Source: Pseudozyma flocculosa PF-1 (lineage: Eukaryota; Basidiomycota; Ustilaginomycetes; Ustilaginales; Ustilaginaceae). From it: a stretch of 64,000 nucleotides of DNA. Where the stretch lies: positions 173,279 to 237,278 of the forward strand of contig NW_006920878.1 of the NCBI RefSeq assembly GCF_000417875.1, read 5' to 3'. Positions within the stretch are counted from its first letter, which is position 1, and the number at the start of each line of letters is the position of its first letter. The notes beneath the pieces are model-generated. The model did no database searches. It had not been told where the DNA came from and worked only from the letters and a program-made list of their open reading frames with translations. Of the stretch, positions 31,198-44,311 are shown one piece after another. Made by a program: the position numbers and the translations under genes.

Positions 31198-34100
31198 ATG
31201 GACTACTACAACAACAGCGGCTACGACAACGATCAGCAGCGGTACGGCGACCACCGCTCTGACCGGCCTCACCACGACCATCAGCAGCAGCAGCAGCAGC
31301 AGCATTACCACCATCGGAACCAGGAACAGCACGGCGACTCGAACTACCACGACCCCCACGCTGGGTCACAGTACCAGCACGATGCATACGGCCGGCAGCA
31401 GCAGCAGTACTCCAACGAAGAGCCAGCGTTCCATGCTGTGCCCGTCAAGCCGCGACGGTAAGCATCGCTAGCGTCCCAGCGAGGGTGCAAGCGGCCTCGC
31501 ATGGATCGCCCTGGCAAATGACACGCCCCAAGATCCACCTACTCACATGTATTCGTGCCTGTGCTTCACCCTGGCCCACTCTTCATTGTCCGCCTTACCC
31601 CCTGCGGCGCCTTGTCGTGGTCGCGCTACGACACGCCTAGGCAACCCTCGCAATTGGTATCGGCGCACGGCCCCTCGCGGCCGCCAGCGGAAGCGGGCTC
31701 CTTTGGTCCTGCGCCCGTTCCACCTGTGCCCACCAACTTGGCCGCTGTGCGGTCTCGTTCAGCCGGTGGTCACAGCATGTACCCCTCCTCCTCCCGCCAA
31801 CACCATCAGCACCAATCGCAGACGGATCGCGAAGACGCTCAGCTCCACGCGACACCTCCGCACACACAGCTCCACCGTGACGAACACGTCGTCTCGCCCG
31901 AACCTTACCCTCCGCAACGGCCAGCGCAGCCCTGGACCGGCGTAGCTGGCCACTGGGATCCTTCGGGTGCTGCCTACGAGCCCCATCAGGCTGCGCCGAC
32001 GCCCCTCTACGACCCTGTCCCGGGCCCGGGCATCACGCTTCCCGGTCACTTCAAGGCCGATTCCGTCTCGACCAGCGTCGATCTTGGCAACGGCATGCGC
32101 GACGCAGACTCCCTTCGGCATCGGCAGGACATGAATCGCCTCGGAGGCGGCTCCTACCCCTACCAGGGCTACGGGACGCCCATGAGCTACGGCCACTCGC
32201 AGGGCTCAGCTCGCAGCCTCGGCGCCGAGGACGAGAAGAGCGTCTACTCCAAGGCCAGCGTGCCTGCTTCGCTCGGTTACGGCGACCACTCGACCGTCAA
32301 TCTCGCGCAGCCCAGCCTGCCCCCGCCCACGTCCTTTTCCTCTGGCTACGGTCCAGGCTACACCGCGCACGGCGGGCCCCATGGCGACGTTTCCAGTGAT
32401 CCCTACCAGACTTCCGGCGGCTTGGGCCAGCCTGGCTTCGTCATCGCCGCCGCGCCGAGGCAGAACTTCCAGACGAGGGACCCGTCTGCGTGGGCGCAGA
32501 ACCGCGACAAGATCATGCGGAAGCGCACCGTCAAGCGCGTCGAGCTCCAGGACGGCAACCTGGTCATCGACGTCCCCGTCGCGCCGTCCATCAGCCAGCA
32601 GTCGGGCTCGGACAATCCCGAGTTCTCGCAGATGCGCTACCAGGCGGTGACGTGCGACCCCGACGACTTTGTGGCGCAGCGATACACGCTTCGGCCCTGG
32701 CTGTACGGGCGCAAGTGCGAGCTGGCCGTGGTGATGACGTCGTACAACGAGGACGACGTGCTGTTCGCGCGCACCATGGGCGGCGTCATCAAGAACATCG
32801 CCCACCTGTGCCAGCGCAACAAGTCCAAGGTGTGGGGTGCCGATGCCTGGAAAAAGGTCGTCGTTGTCATCGTTGCCGACGGCCGCAAGAAGGCCAACGA
32901 CCGGATGCTCAAGGCGCTGGGCCTGATGGGTTGCTTCAACGAGGCCGTCATGAAGGACCACGTGCTCAAGAAGCCGACCCAGGCGCACGTATTCGAGTAC
33001 ACGACGCGCGTCCAGGTGACGGACAAAGGCGAGGTGCGGGTGGCGCCGTGCCCGATCCAGGTCGTCTTCTGCCTCAAGGAGGAGAACAAGAAGAAGCTCA
33101 ACTCGCACCGCTGGTTCTTCAACAGCTTCTGCAGGCTGCTGCAGCCCAATGTCTGCGTGCTCCTCGATGTCGGCACCAAGCCGACGGGCACCTCGATCTA
33201 CGAGCTGTGGAAGAGCTTCGACAAGCACGAGCACGTCGGCGGGGCGTGCGGAGAGATCTGCGTCGACACGGGCCGAGGATGCTGGAACCTCGTCAACCCA
33301 CTCGTCGCCAGCCAGAACTTTGAGTACAAGCTGTCCAACGTGCTCGACAAGCCCCTCGAGTCGGTGTTCGGCTTCATCTCGGTCCTGCCCGGCGCCTTCT
33401 CCGCCTACCGCTACAAGGCGCTGCTCGGCCGTCCGCTCGAGACGTACTTCAAGGGCGAGCAGCTGCACGGCGCCGGCGCCGACAGTGGCGTCTTTACGAG
33501 CAACATGTTCCTCGCCGAAGATCGGATCCTGTGAGTCTAGGTAGCCCGGCCCGGCCCGGTCCGTTCGGGCGTTGACGACGAGCTTTCGCTGACACCCCCT
33601 TTCCCCGTGGGCCTTGCCGCTTTCGCGCACAGCTGTTTCGAGCTGGTGACCAAGCAGCGCGAGGCGTGGCTGCTGCGCTACGTCAAGTCGGCCAAGGCGT
33701 TCACCGACGTTCCGGACCGCGTGCCCGAGCTCATCTCGCAGCGCCGGCGGTGGCTCAACGGCTCGCTCTTTGCGTCGTACTACGCGGCGTGGCACTGGTA
33801 CCGCATCTACACGTCCGGACAGAGCTTCGGGCGGAAGCTGTGGCTCACGGTGCAGACCGTCTACAACATGGTGCAGCTCGTCTTCAGCTGGTTCGCCATC
33901 GCCAACTTTTTCCTCGCCTTCTACTTTCTCCTCTCGTCGGCCACGAGCACCGAGGGCAAGGACCCGTTCTACGGCCAGGGCAAGGCGGTGACCGAGATCT
34001 TCACCAACGTGTTTATCGCCATGATCCTCGTGGTGCTCGTCTGCTCGCTGGGCAACCGGCCGCAGGGCTCCAACTTTGCCTACACGTCGGCGATCCTCAT

Positions 34101-34851
34101 GTTTGGCGTCATCATGGGGCTCGCGCTCTACTGCGCCGGCTACACGACCTACCTCGCGCTCGACTCGGCCGGGCTGACGGCGTCGGCGGGCTGGAACTGG
34201 GACCACATCAAGGTGCTGCTGACCACGCCGGGCTTCCGCGACATTGTCATTGCGCTGGCCGCCACCTACGTCCTCTACCTCGTCACGTCGATCGCGCACC
34301 TGGAGCCGTGGCACATGGTGACGTCGTTTGCCCAGTACATGTTCCTGATGCCCACGTACACCATCATCTTTGCCATCTACTCGATGTGCAACACCAACGA
34401 CCTGTCGTGGGGCACCAAGGCGCAGACGGGACCGGCGACGGACCTCGGGTCGGCGACGTCGGCCAAGACGGACGGCAAGGAGGTGGTCGAGGTCAAGGTG
34501 ACGGCGACGTCGCAAGACGCCGAGGACCTGTGGCGCCTCTACCGCGAGACGCTGAGCGTGCCGCTCAAGGAGGTGCACCAGAAGCGCGACAAGGCGACCA
34601 AGTGGGAGGACCACGCGCGCAACTTCCGCACCAACATGGTGCTGCTCTGGATGGCCACCAACACGGTCGTCATCCTCGTCTTTACCAGCTCCTGGTGGAA
34701 CGCCTACGTCCAGAGGCACCTCGGCGGCCGCGGCAAGCAGCCCGTCGTCAACCCGTACCAGAGCGTCATTTTCTGGAGCACCGCCGGCCTGGCCGCCTTC
34801 CGCGCCTTTGGCAGCTTCTTCTACCTCTTCCTCCGACTGTTTGGCCACTGA
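31198..34851 (+). CDS. CHS: Chitin synthase, division 1 (class I-III type)
   Basis: Three exons, 31198-31457, 31641-33530 and 33633-34851, give 1122 residues. The first ~390 residues are hydrophilic and rich in Tyr, His, Gln and Pro, with a poly-Gln run. The catalytic region starts at the conserved neck [20 protein letters not shown] and includes [28 protein letters not shown] and [16 protein letters not shown]. The EDR motif (E713-D714-R715) spans the exon 2-3 junction and QRRRW is at 753-757 ([10 protein letters not shown]). Seven or so membrane helices follow. The enzyme polymerises UDP-GlcNAc into chitin at the plasma membrane. There is no myosin head, so it is not class V/VII. The short conserved N-domain before the catalytic core fits Chs1/Chs2-like enzymes. 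The exact class needs a tree. Confidence 0.95.
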
Positions 34852-35513
34852 GCTGGCCGCCGCGCGGAGCTGGCTCCGCCTCGGCCAGGGGCTGTGCGCT
34901 GCGATGCTCCCACATCCACTCGCCGGTCGAGCACATTGCGATTCCCTGCTTGTCTATTCCTCTCTGTGCTTCTGTCACGCTACCGGGCTGCCTCGCCTCG
35001 CCGCCGTCACTCTCTTGCTTTCGTACAGCCTCGGACCTCGCCAACTCCCCTCGTTTGCTCGCCGGCGTGCTGCAGTAATACTATATCGAGATACCCATGT
35101 CCCTGGCGGTACCGCGCCCATCTGGCGTCGACAAGTGCGCACGCACGACTGAGCGGCACTCGACTAGTTCTGGCTGTTTTGTGAGAGAGAGAGGCTGCGA
35201 AGCTCGCATCGGGTTGTCGTTCGACGGCGCGGAACGAGTGGGTGCGATGCAAGAGGGTCGGAAGCGGGGGGCGCGTTGGGCAACGGGACGGACGGGTTGC
35301 GTTGCATCGGATCAGATCAGCTGACGGGGACCAGCTGACGACGAGGCGCGTGTCAGATGCGCTGTCTGCCAGCAATCGCCGTTCCGTGGTCGCCGTTCCG
35401 TGGTCGAGAGCGATATCACTGCCAAGCAATCAGAAGCAGGAGCAGAAGTCGAGACCCGAGATGATAGAAGGGCGATGGGCCATTCCGCTTCGACGAGACG
35501 AGGCGCGAGGGCT

Positions 35514-35537
35514 GCATCGAAGGCACGCCTTCGATGC
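35514..35537. repeat. Perfect 11-bp inverted repeat
   Basis: GCATCGAAGGC, two bases (AC), then GCCTTCGATGC. The arms pair perfectly. It lies about 660 bp after the chitin synthase stop. It could be a dimeric factor site or an RNA hairpin. Confidence 0.6.
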
Positions 35538-36017
35538 CACATGCTCCCTGGATCACCACCACTACTTTAGCTACTGATCAGCCCAGGCACGCGCACAAAG
35601 CGGCTTGGACAGCAAGGTGCGGCGCGGCTGGGGGGCTGGCCTGGCCTGGCCTGCCTGGCCTGACGGGGGCAGAGGACGAGCGAAGGCGGGCGTAGAAGTC
35701 GGTCGCATCGATCGCATCCCATGCCTTTCATGCGGCGTGCAAGAAGTCGTGAGGCAGACATGTCCATCCATTCTTGATTCTTTTGACAGCAGCCTACGGG
35801 ACCTCTGCTACGGTAGACTCGCCATCCGACACGCTCACGCTCACGCTAGCGCACGCCTCTTCCCGCCTGTCGATGGCGTCGACAAGGACAGCTGCAAAAG
35901 GCCAACGAGCCGGTGAGTGTTTGCGCGCAACACAGAGCGCTCGCATGTCCTGGCCTGGCAGGCCCTGGCCGTGGGCCGGCAACGTAACGGGACGCGCACG
36001 ACACGCGTCTGCCACGC

Positions 36018-36033
36018 GCGCTAACGTTAGCGC
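36018..36033. repeat. Perfect 16-bp palindrome
   Basis: GCGCTAACGTTAGCGC reads the same on both strands. It is AT-containing in its centre within otherwise GC-rich spacer DNA. Confidence 0.55.
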
Positions 36034-38228
36034 TCGGAGCTTGGCCCGCGCCAGCAGGCGAGCGGGCAAGAAGCAAAGCCGCACCGGGAGCAAGCCATGG
36101 TCAGGGTCCACCCATTCCGACCCGAAAGCCGAGGCCGCACTCGACCGTACCCGCCCGCTCGTCGGCCTGTCCCGCTTCGCCCTGCCCTGCCCTGCCCTGG
36201 CCCAGCAGGCTGGCACGCTGTCGGTCCAGATCCTTGGCAGCGTCGTTGTTCAAACGGCAGCTTGACCGATGGTGCTTTCTCGCAGGCCGGACGCGTTCGT
36301 GATCACGAGCGCACGTCGCAGGCCCATGTCGTGCCTCTGGACCGCCAGATCTCGAAGCGACGAGCTCGACGTGCAACAAGGCGGGCCCCCGTGAGTCCTC
36401 CAAGGGTGAGAGCCATCTCCGTGGCGTTCAGGCCCGCGAGGCTCAGCGATCCTAGGCTCGGCCTGTGTGAGGGGGTCATCCTGCGTTACGTCCTCTGTGT
36501 GCACATCTGCTCGGGCTGGAAACAACTCCGCCTGCACGGCGGCAGCAGCGCGCAGCATCGGCGTGCGACCACCTCGACAACGGCGGCGGGCGGCGGCGTA
36601 ACGGCAGCTGGTCTTGGGGCAGATCAGATATAGAGCCTTTCAGCAGCAAGCTGCTGCCTGGTGCCTGGCATGGCTGGCAGACGACGCACCAAGGGGCGCC
36701 GACGCGATCAGATCAAAGGAGGGCGGCGTGACTTCGGGTTGGCGCCGATCAAATTCGGGTGAGCGCCAGAGTGACCGCCAACCGGGCGTACGGGCTGCCT
36801 TGCTTGCCCCTTTCATGCGTGCTCTCAGAGAGAAGAAAGCTGGCACGGGCGGCACAACGATCTCGATGAAGGCACGTCAGGGAGCCAAGCAGGTGACAAG
36901 GTACCTCTACCTGAGCGGTGGCTGGCAGGCAGGCAGAGCCTCCCCTCTCGATCTGCAGCGTCGGCAGCCACCCTGAAAACTAAGCAGCTGCGCGGCGCTC
37001 GCACGCAGAACAGTAGTAGTCAAGCAGCGAGAAAGCCAAGCAAGCAAAGCAAATCAAGCAAGCCGGTTCAGTACCTGTAGGCAGGCAGGCGGAAAGGGGC
37101 GATGCAGCATCGATACGATCCTGGTCTCGCTATCGGCATCGACGAGGAGGCTCGAGGACGATATGGACGCGCCGGGGGTTAAACCACAATGGGCCGCGTA
37201 GGAGCGGAAGCAGGCCGGCAGGCAGGCAGGCAGGCAGATGAGCGACGGAAGACGGACACCTAACTGCACTCTGGCCAGGCTGGGCGTGCGACAGCAGCGT
37301 AGGACCGGCCGCCTGAAAGAGTGCGTACGTAGGCTAAGCTCGACTCGGCGGCTGGGCGGCGTCGAGGGGTCGGCCAGGGTCCTCTTGCTCGGTCCCCGCC
37401 CCAGCGAGCCAGGCCAGGCAGGGCGCCGCCGAAAAAAAAAGAGCGAGGCAGGCAGAGGGATGCAGGCGCGGCTGCCGCGCTCGATTTTGGGGTGCTGATG
37501 CCGGTGTGCTCAAGCCCCCTCCCCCTTCTGGCTCTTGGTCCCCCTGCCGGCCTGTCGGTGGCCCCTCCCTCTCTCCCTCGCCTTTCCACCTGGTGTGTCC
37601 AATCGCCCCGGACGAGGAGCTGCCATCGCCGCCCTTTCATACTCGACTCTCCTGCCACCACCACAATCCGTCAGCCGCGCCGTGACTCCGTCTTCACGCC
37701 ACGCCGCTGCTCACAGCACCTGCCGCGCACCCTCGACGTCTTTCCCGACACGTCCCGGCGAGACCAATTTCCGCACCACGACTTGCCGACTTCTGTCCCC
37801 CGCTACTCGCCAAATCGTCGATCCCAGTCCAGAGAACCATCTTCAGCAATCTCGACGAGCTTACCCGGCAAGCATCAGCACCTGCGATTGGAGCATCACG
37901 GCCCTCTCATCTTCGGCGACCGCTGCACGCCCACCAGCCGACAACGCGACGTTTCACCGCGCACACCAGTCGTTCGCCAGCTTGCCAGCTTGGGACAGCA
38001 TTCGCTGTTCTGGCTGACCAGCTCCTCTGCAACCTGGGCCTGCAGCTGGTCTGCTAGTGCGCCCGCCTGTCCAGCCATCGCGTGGTGTTGGGCTCATCAG
38101 ATTCCTGGTCCTTTACACCACTGGTCGGCTGAGCACCCTCCAATCGTTGACGAGCACTCAGCCTGACCTGCGTCGCGGCGCCCAACGGCCCATCAAAGCG
38201 TGGTCTAGCGTCAGAGACTGCCACTGCC

Positions 38229-41200
38229 ATGGCGACCGACTACGAGCGCGGGACAGCGCCCGTCTCTTTGCGCTCGGATCTTTCGGGTGGCCTCCTCTCT
38301 CAGGGGGCCGAGCCCGAGGCTGCTGACGGCGCTGACGCCCACGCGGCATCCGCATCGCTGGACGAAGGGGCCACCTCATCGATCGAACCAGCGCCTACGG
38401 CCGAAGCGCTTCATCCGAATGGAGGCTCCACCCCATCCGGCTCGAGGCTGAGAGGGCCACGCCTCGCCTCACAGCCTCGCGGCCTTCATGAGCGTGCCCG
38501 CAACGCCAGCGGCGGCACCAGCATCCTCGATCGTGAGCACGGAGTCAATCCGATGATCAGCGCCCACCGCTCGCCGTACCCGTCCGCCTCGCCCTATTTC
38601 CTGACCGTCATACCTCCGCTGAAGTGAGTAGACCTCGTCCCGACCTGGCCGGCTGGCAGGACACCGCCGCGGTGCTGACAAACGCCTCCTTGCCGGCCCC
38701 GACCTCGTATCAAATAGCTTTCCGGTCGCATCCGGTTCCGACTCGAGCCAACTGGACCGACTACGCAGAGGTTCCCTACTGCCCCTCTATCCGACGCTTG
38801 GCGGCCAGCTGTGGGCAATCTCGCGCGAGTACGGGTTACCGTCGATCGGCGGTCTGCTCGTATACCTGGCCGAGGATGTCGAGGGCAATCTCGGACCTCA
38901 GATCGGCGACGCTGCCTGGACCGCCTTGTGGTCGCGCTACTTTGCCGACGACGACAGCGCCTTCTTCAGCTCGTTTGGCACGCCCAACAGCCGATCCCAC
39001 AAGCGGGCCAACGATGCTTCCGACAGCGCTCTGGGATCCAACGAGTCCGACCTGTCTCGCTCCAGCGACCTCGAGCTACCGCGATCGCGCAACGCCCGCG
39101 ACGGCAGCGCCAGCAACCGACCCTCGCCGCGCCTCAATACAAAGGCGCATCTGCGGAGAGACCCCGCAGCCATGGCGGCCGATTGGAGCCCGTCCACGCG
39201 CAGCATCGCATGGTCTGGCCGGGGCAGTTCTTTGGCCAACCGGACGAACGCCTCACTGTCCGTCGAGCGTATGGCCGCGCGCCTGCCGATCGTGGGCAAG
39301 ATCGAATGGATCGTAGACGAAGGCAAGGCTTCCTGGTGGGATGCGTGGGCCGCCCGGAAAGCGGCGCAGTCGGAACCACCAGCAGCTCGCGCCGCCAGGA
39401 GGAGCATGCATCTTCAGAATATCAGCAAGCCCTCAGGAGCCTCCCGGACTCCCATCGGAGACCCAGCATTGTCGGAATCGACCGCGGCGGGGCCGTCCCC
39501 TCTTGAGAGCCACGCCAACTCCGCCACGTCGCCTCGACCATCTAGAACATCCCAGCCGCCCGCAAGCCACAGAGAAGCAGAGCCCATCGACCTCAGTCTT
39601 CTCGGTTCCGACGAGCCAGCTGAAACTTCGCAGCACTCTGCGAGGGAGAGGAGTGCGAGGGACACGCCGCCAAGGGATGCGGGCCCAACGATCCCATCCC
39701 CGTCATCCAACGGATTTCCGCGCGGTGACACGTCAGGTCCGGATGATGTTCTCGTCAAGCCTCGATCTGCATCTCGCCCGTCGCTGCCGTCTTCTGCCAC
39801 GCAAGGCTATGTTGAGTCGAGCTCCGTACGGACAGGCAGCGCGAGTAGTAGCAGCGGCAGCCCGAGTAGTAGCAGCGGCAAGCCCGTGCGAAGCGACATC
39901 CGCCAGCTCACGCCGTCCGTCGGCCGCAAAAGCATGCACAGCCACGTGTCGGCTGGCGACGACAGCTATGCCGGCTACTCTGCGCTGCTGGAAGACGGTG
40001 ACGTACACAACGAGGACGGCAGCGTACGAGCAAGCGACCAAGACCCGCAGGTGCATCCACGCTCGAGCCCGAGCGAACATTATTCACCGCTTGCCAGCGA
40101 AGGCGATGACGATTTCGATCGCGAGCGACACGACGATCGCAGCGGCAGCACAAGAGGTCAGGACGACGTCCCGACCTTTGATCCAAAAGTCAGCCTCTTG
40201 CCTGACGGCGTCGATGACGACGCATGGAGGGACCTTCGCCACAGCACTTTCGATGCGCAACGGCCGAGCGAGTCCAGCCTGCACGCGGCGACGCCGGTGC
40301 AGCGCTCCCCGTCGGAACGAGCAGTCGATGCCATCGCCGACCGGGAACATCACAACTTCCTACTGGCCACGCCCAACACCGTACGCCTGTCGCAGTCGGC
40401 GATCGACCGCCACGTCTCGATGTCGCCCCAGGTGGGCATGCAGGTCGACGACGTGCACAGGTGGATCGAGAAGACCTCGGGAAGCCCCAGGTCGCACGCG
40501 AATGGGGTCCCGATCGAGGGCGATGAGAACGTCCTTGCCCGCCTGCCAGAGCCAATAGCAGGACACGAGGCGAGCGCCGCCGCTGCCGTCGACGACGACT
40601 TTGAGCTACATGATGACGCATATCCGTCCGACGTCCGCGAGGTGGTAAGCCTATGGGCCAATGAGGTGGCTCGATCGTCCGAGCATCTGCCCCTGATCGA
40701 CCCACCTTCCGAGTCGCATCCGGAATCGCATCCGGAGTCGCCCAAAGGCGCGGCCGACCACGACCTGAACAGGCCGGCAGAAACCGACGAGGAGCGACCT
40801 ACGAGCGGCGAGGGCACCAATGGTCTCCAGGTGGCGTCCGCCAACCCGCCCGCCGTCGACGAGGGATCAAGACAAGCCCTACTCAGCCCGTTTGCACTGG
40901 ACGAGGCCGCCTTTGCCGGTCCTCGACCGGATCTTGGCGATCTCGCCTCTTCTCCCGTGGCGACCGCGGAAGAGAGCCCCGAGCCGAGCCCTGCTGCTCA
41001 CCAGGCGCCGGTTCTTAACATCCAACCTTCGCAATCTGCTGGCTCACTGGCTCGGGAAGGCGACGCCCAGGCCCTCGCTGACACGCAGGCAGCTCCAAGC
41101 ACGCCTCTGGTCGGTGGGCGCCCACCGCCGCTCAGCATTGAAACTCAGATCCAGCGAGACGGACCGAGCGCCAGCCGCAGGAGCAGCGCCGACATCAGCG

Positions 41201-43617
41201 ATTCGCTCGAAGACATGCAGAAGGCCTTGGAACTCCTCACGCCCGCTCACTCGCCCAACCCCGGCGCGTTCCCTTCGGGCAAGCGTGTACCGAGCCGGGA
41301 CAGCTTCGCCTTCGCAAAGACGCTGTCGGCCTCGGTGACGCCGAGTCCGAGATGGCTGTCGCGGGCCAAGGCGCGACAAAGCCGCGCCGAGCCCCAGAGC
41401 TCGTACGTCTCGAGCGACAGCGCCTTTTTCCGCGGCCACGTCTCCCCGCGACCGGCCAGCGCGTCCGCAGCCATGATTGGCCCGCGGAGAAACGATTTGC
41501 AGGTTCCGATCAGCGCTTCGCGGCTCGCACAGTTCAACGAGGTGATACAGGCCGAGCAACGTTCTCCAGACCGGCAGTCGGCAGGCGCGCGAGCCTCGAG
41601 CACGATGCAGGCTCCGTCCGACGCCGAGCCTCTCAGTCCTCTCGGAAGACAGATTCTTCAACGTGACTCGAAGGGCACGCAATCCGCTCTGGAGGGCTCG
41701 CCAGATCACCGCCTCCCGTTGGAGCCGACGATGAAGCCCAGCACCTCGCCTGACCAGGACGGGCGTTCGGATGCATCGTCTCGCCGAGCGAGTCACGCCG
41801 CGCTCACGCATGCGGACACACGCTCACAGCCGACCCAGAATCAGAGCTCGCACGAGGATCGAGCAGAAGCGGGAACTTCGGCCACCGGGTGGCAGCAAGC
41901 ACAGGGCGAGCCAGAAGAGGCGCAGCAAGACCAGCACGAGGCGTTGCAGCAGAGGTCTTTGGGCCACGACGAGGACCAGTCCGACGAAGGTGAAAGCTCG
42001 ATCGTGGATCATGGGCGCAACGCGCAGAGATACTCGGGCCTCTCGTCAGCGATCTCGGCGCACGGCAACGACGTCGCCTCAATGCAGTCGAAGGATGACC
42101 TGGCTCCGGGTCGGCCAGAAAACGGTACTCGACCGGCGATGCTCGAGGACCACGACGAGCTCTTGGGCGCCCAGGGGACCGCAGATGCAGCCTCGGTCCC
42201 GGCGGCCGTGTCCGCCGCGACAAAGGCGATCGTGCCTGAGGCCGCCATTGTCGACACGCAGCCCCTCAACTTTGCCCGTCGCGCTCCGATGGTCACCCTG
42301 GGAGACGAAGCGACCGATGCGAGCAAGCGTCTGTCGGTCAGCTCAGAAGCAGCGGCGACGATCAGGCGATCACCGGCCAAGAAAGACCATCCCCTCTTTG
42401 GACCGAGCTCGCTGTCGATGTACACGCTCCGAGACTGCGACATCGAAGCGCTGTCCGGCGACCCCGAGCAGGGCATGGCGTCGATCGAGCGCTTCCTCCG
42501 CGGCAACTCCTTTGCCGAATCTTCGGCAATCCCTTCCGCGGACAACAGCCCTGGTCTTCTGCTCGAGGAGGGCGCCAAGCAGCTCGGCTCTGACGGGCCA
42601 TTGGAGCCACAGTCGCTTCCGGTTTCACACGACGCGCAAGGGTCAGGCGATGACGAGGTCGCCGTGTCGAATTCGGACGCCGGCTTTGCCAAGGCCAAAG
42701 CCAATGGCGCCGCTGCATCGGAGAGGTGGAGCCAGGGCAGCCAGAGCCAGAGCAACTGGACCGGGCCTTCGCGCCAATCGCTCCTCTCGTCCTCCTACGA
42801 CCACGACCGCGACCCAGAGACGCCTCTGTCTGGGCAAGGGCAGCTGATCAGCGCTGCGCAGCGCCACGCAGTTGACAAGGACGCCAACGTCAGTGACGCC
42901 ATCCTCACGACGAGCCCGGAGGCAAGCGACCACCTCTTTGCGCCCAGGGTCGATCCTGACCACGGCCGCAGCGCCGATGGAGGGCCGCCAGCTTCGATCG
43001 CGGGAACCGCCCGGCTGGTCGCACATTCGAAGGACGGGGATCGACATGGGTCAGGCGACGGTGCTGATGGCACCCACTTCGGCACGACGGGGCTGGGCGA
43101 CTGCAAGAACGAGGGGGCGCTCGACGACGACGAGATCCGTCAGATGACCGAGTCGACGCGGGCCGCAGTGCGCGAGGCACTTTCGTTCCGTTCGTCGCCC
43201 GATCCGATCTACCTGCCGCAGAGCCCCATCCTGCGAAGCCCGACGCAGAGGGCGGCCTCTGCGTCTCCCTCGTCGCCGATCTCGACGGGCTCGTTCACCA
43301 GCATGAGCCGGCGCAGGACGTCGAGCTCGAGCCTTTCTGGACGCAAGGCATCGGCCCCGCTCAGTCTGAGCCTCGACATTGACGGCGGCGGCACGGGCAA
43401 GACGCACGCGGCCGCCCGCAGGTCGGGATCACCCTCGCCCAACCAGCGCTTCCGCACGCTGCCCCCCTCTCCGCGCATGATCCCGAGCCAGTTTGGGCCG
43501 AGCAGCCCGCTCAGCGCGACGTTCCCGACGGCCGCGGGCGCAACCAACGCCCTGGGCAGCCCGACGTCGAAGCTGTCGCATTCGTCGCGCTTCGACGACC
43601 TCACGTCGCTCACATGA
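38229..43617 (+). CDS. Large uncharacterised Ser-rich protein with a short conserved N-terminal domain
   Basis: Exons 38229-38623 and 38769-43617 give 1747 residues. I do not recognise the family. The only ordered-looking part is at about residues 118-190 and spans the intron: SPYFLTVIPPLKGSLLPLYP, LGGQLWAISREYGLPSIGG, LLVYLAEDVEGNLGPQIG and AAWTALWSRYFADDD. I have an impression of similar segments in other basidiomycete proteins, unnamed. The remainder is disordered and rich in Ser, Asp, Glu, Ala and Pro, with many SP/TP sites and small tandem runs such as SSSSGSPSSSSG and ESHPESHPESP. The C-terminal 120 residues hold basic Ser-rich patches (SRRRTSSSSLSGRK) typical of kinase targets. There is no signal peptide, membrane helix or enzyme motif. 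A scaffold or regulator is a guess only. Confidence 0.8.
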
Positions 43618-44311
43618 TGCCCTCGTGCTCATCTGGTGCTCGTCGATCCCTCCCGCGTTCTTGACGAGGGACATCGCTCTCGACTGTTCCCCCCTTCGCT
43701 TCATCTAGCACATCGTCGGAATGCTCATCTGGTTTGGTTGGTCGTCATCGCCCTGACTCGGTGTCTGTGTCGCAGACGAGGAACCTGCCTGCCTGTTCCG
43801 GCCACGCACGGCCCGTTCTCACCTAGTGCGCAAAGACCGCGAGGGCATAACAAAGCTGTCCTGGCACATGTCAAGGTCTTGAAAGGGAAGAGGGGAAAAT
43901 GATCGCCCAGCTTGCCCCGCAATCTTGATCTTGCAACAGCGCAAGACCACCTATGCTGATGCAGCACTGTTGCCTCAGCATAGCTCCTTTATTCTTCGCT
44001 CTGTCGAGGTGGCGCGGTGAGGACTGCCGGCTTGCTGCACGGACTGCTGCGGGCGGGCGGGCAAGAGAGAGGGTGTTGCCGAGTGGAGGAGCGTAGGGCC
44101 TGCGAGTCGGCGACTTCCTGGCTGCCTTTGCACCCAACCACCACCAACCTCCGTGGCCCTACCCACCGACGCTCCTCTCACAGCGCGAATCCTCTTCGAT
44201 TCGGTTCGATAGCCCGGCAGTCCAGACTTTGTCGTAACGCACCACGACTCGCCTTGCCCAGCTCCATCGACCCTATCGCCCGCCGACGGCTACCCTTCGC
44301 TCCGCGCCGCC
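43618..44311. other. Spacer before NAA20
   Basis: This holds the 3' flank of the large protein and the NAA20 promoter. I see no gene. A CCACCACC tract at about 44136-44147 lies 165 bp before the NAA20 ATG. Confidence 0.45.

Larger units (their letters stand above)
34852..38228. other. 3.4 kb spacer between chitin synthase and the large disordered protein
   Basis: No convincing gene. The region holds two perfect inverted repeats (35514-35537 and 36018-36033), CCTGGCC runs at 35636-35662 and 36185-36212, a (GGCA)n run near 37200-37215 and a duplicated CGCCGTTCCGTGGT at about 35376-35403. From about 37500 the plus strand is C/T-rich with a CCACCACC tract (37654-37664), probably the long leader of the next gene. 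Frames here are Arg/Pro/Ser-rich and not family-like. This is the longest gene-free stretch in the window, so an unrecognised non-coding RNA is possible. Confidence 0.5.

Noticed and set aside
32206..34848. 880-codon open frame antisense to the chitin synthase
   Set aside because: It mirrors the codon bias of the sense gene (GC-rich third positions), crosses the well-supported intron and has no family motifs.
37492..38166. 224-codon plus-strand frame before the large disordered protein
   Set aside because: C/T-rich leader-like DNA with Ser/Pro/Arg composition and no recognisable motif; better read as 5' UTR.
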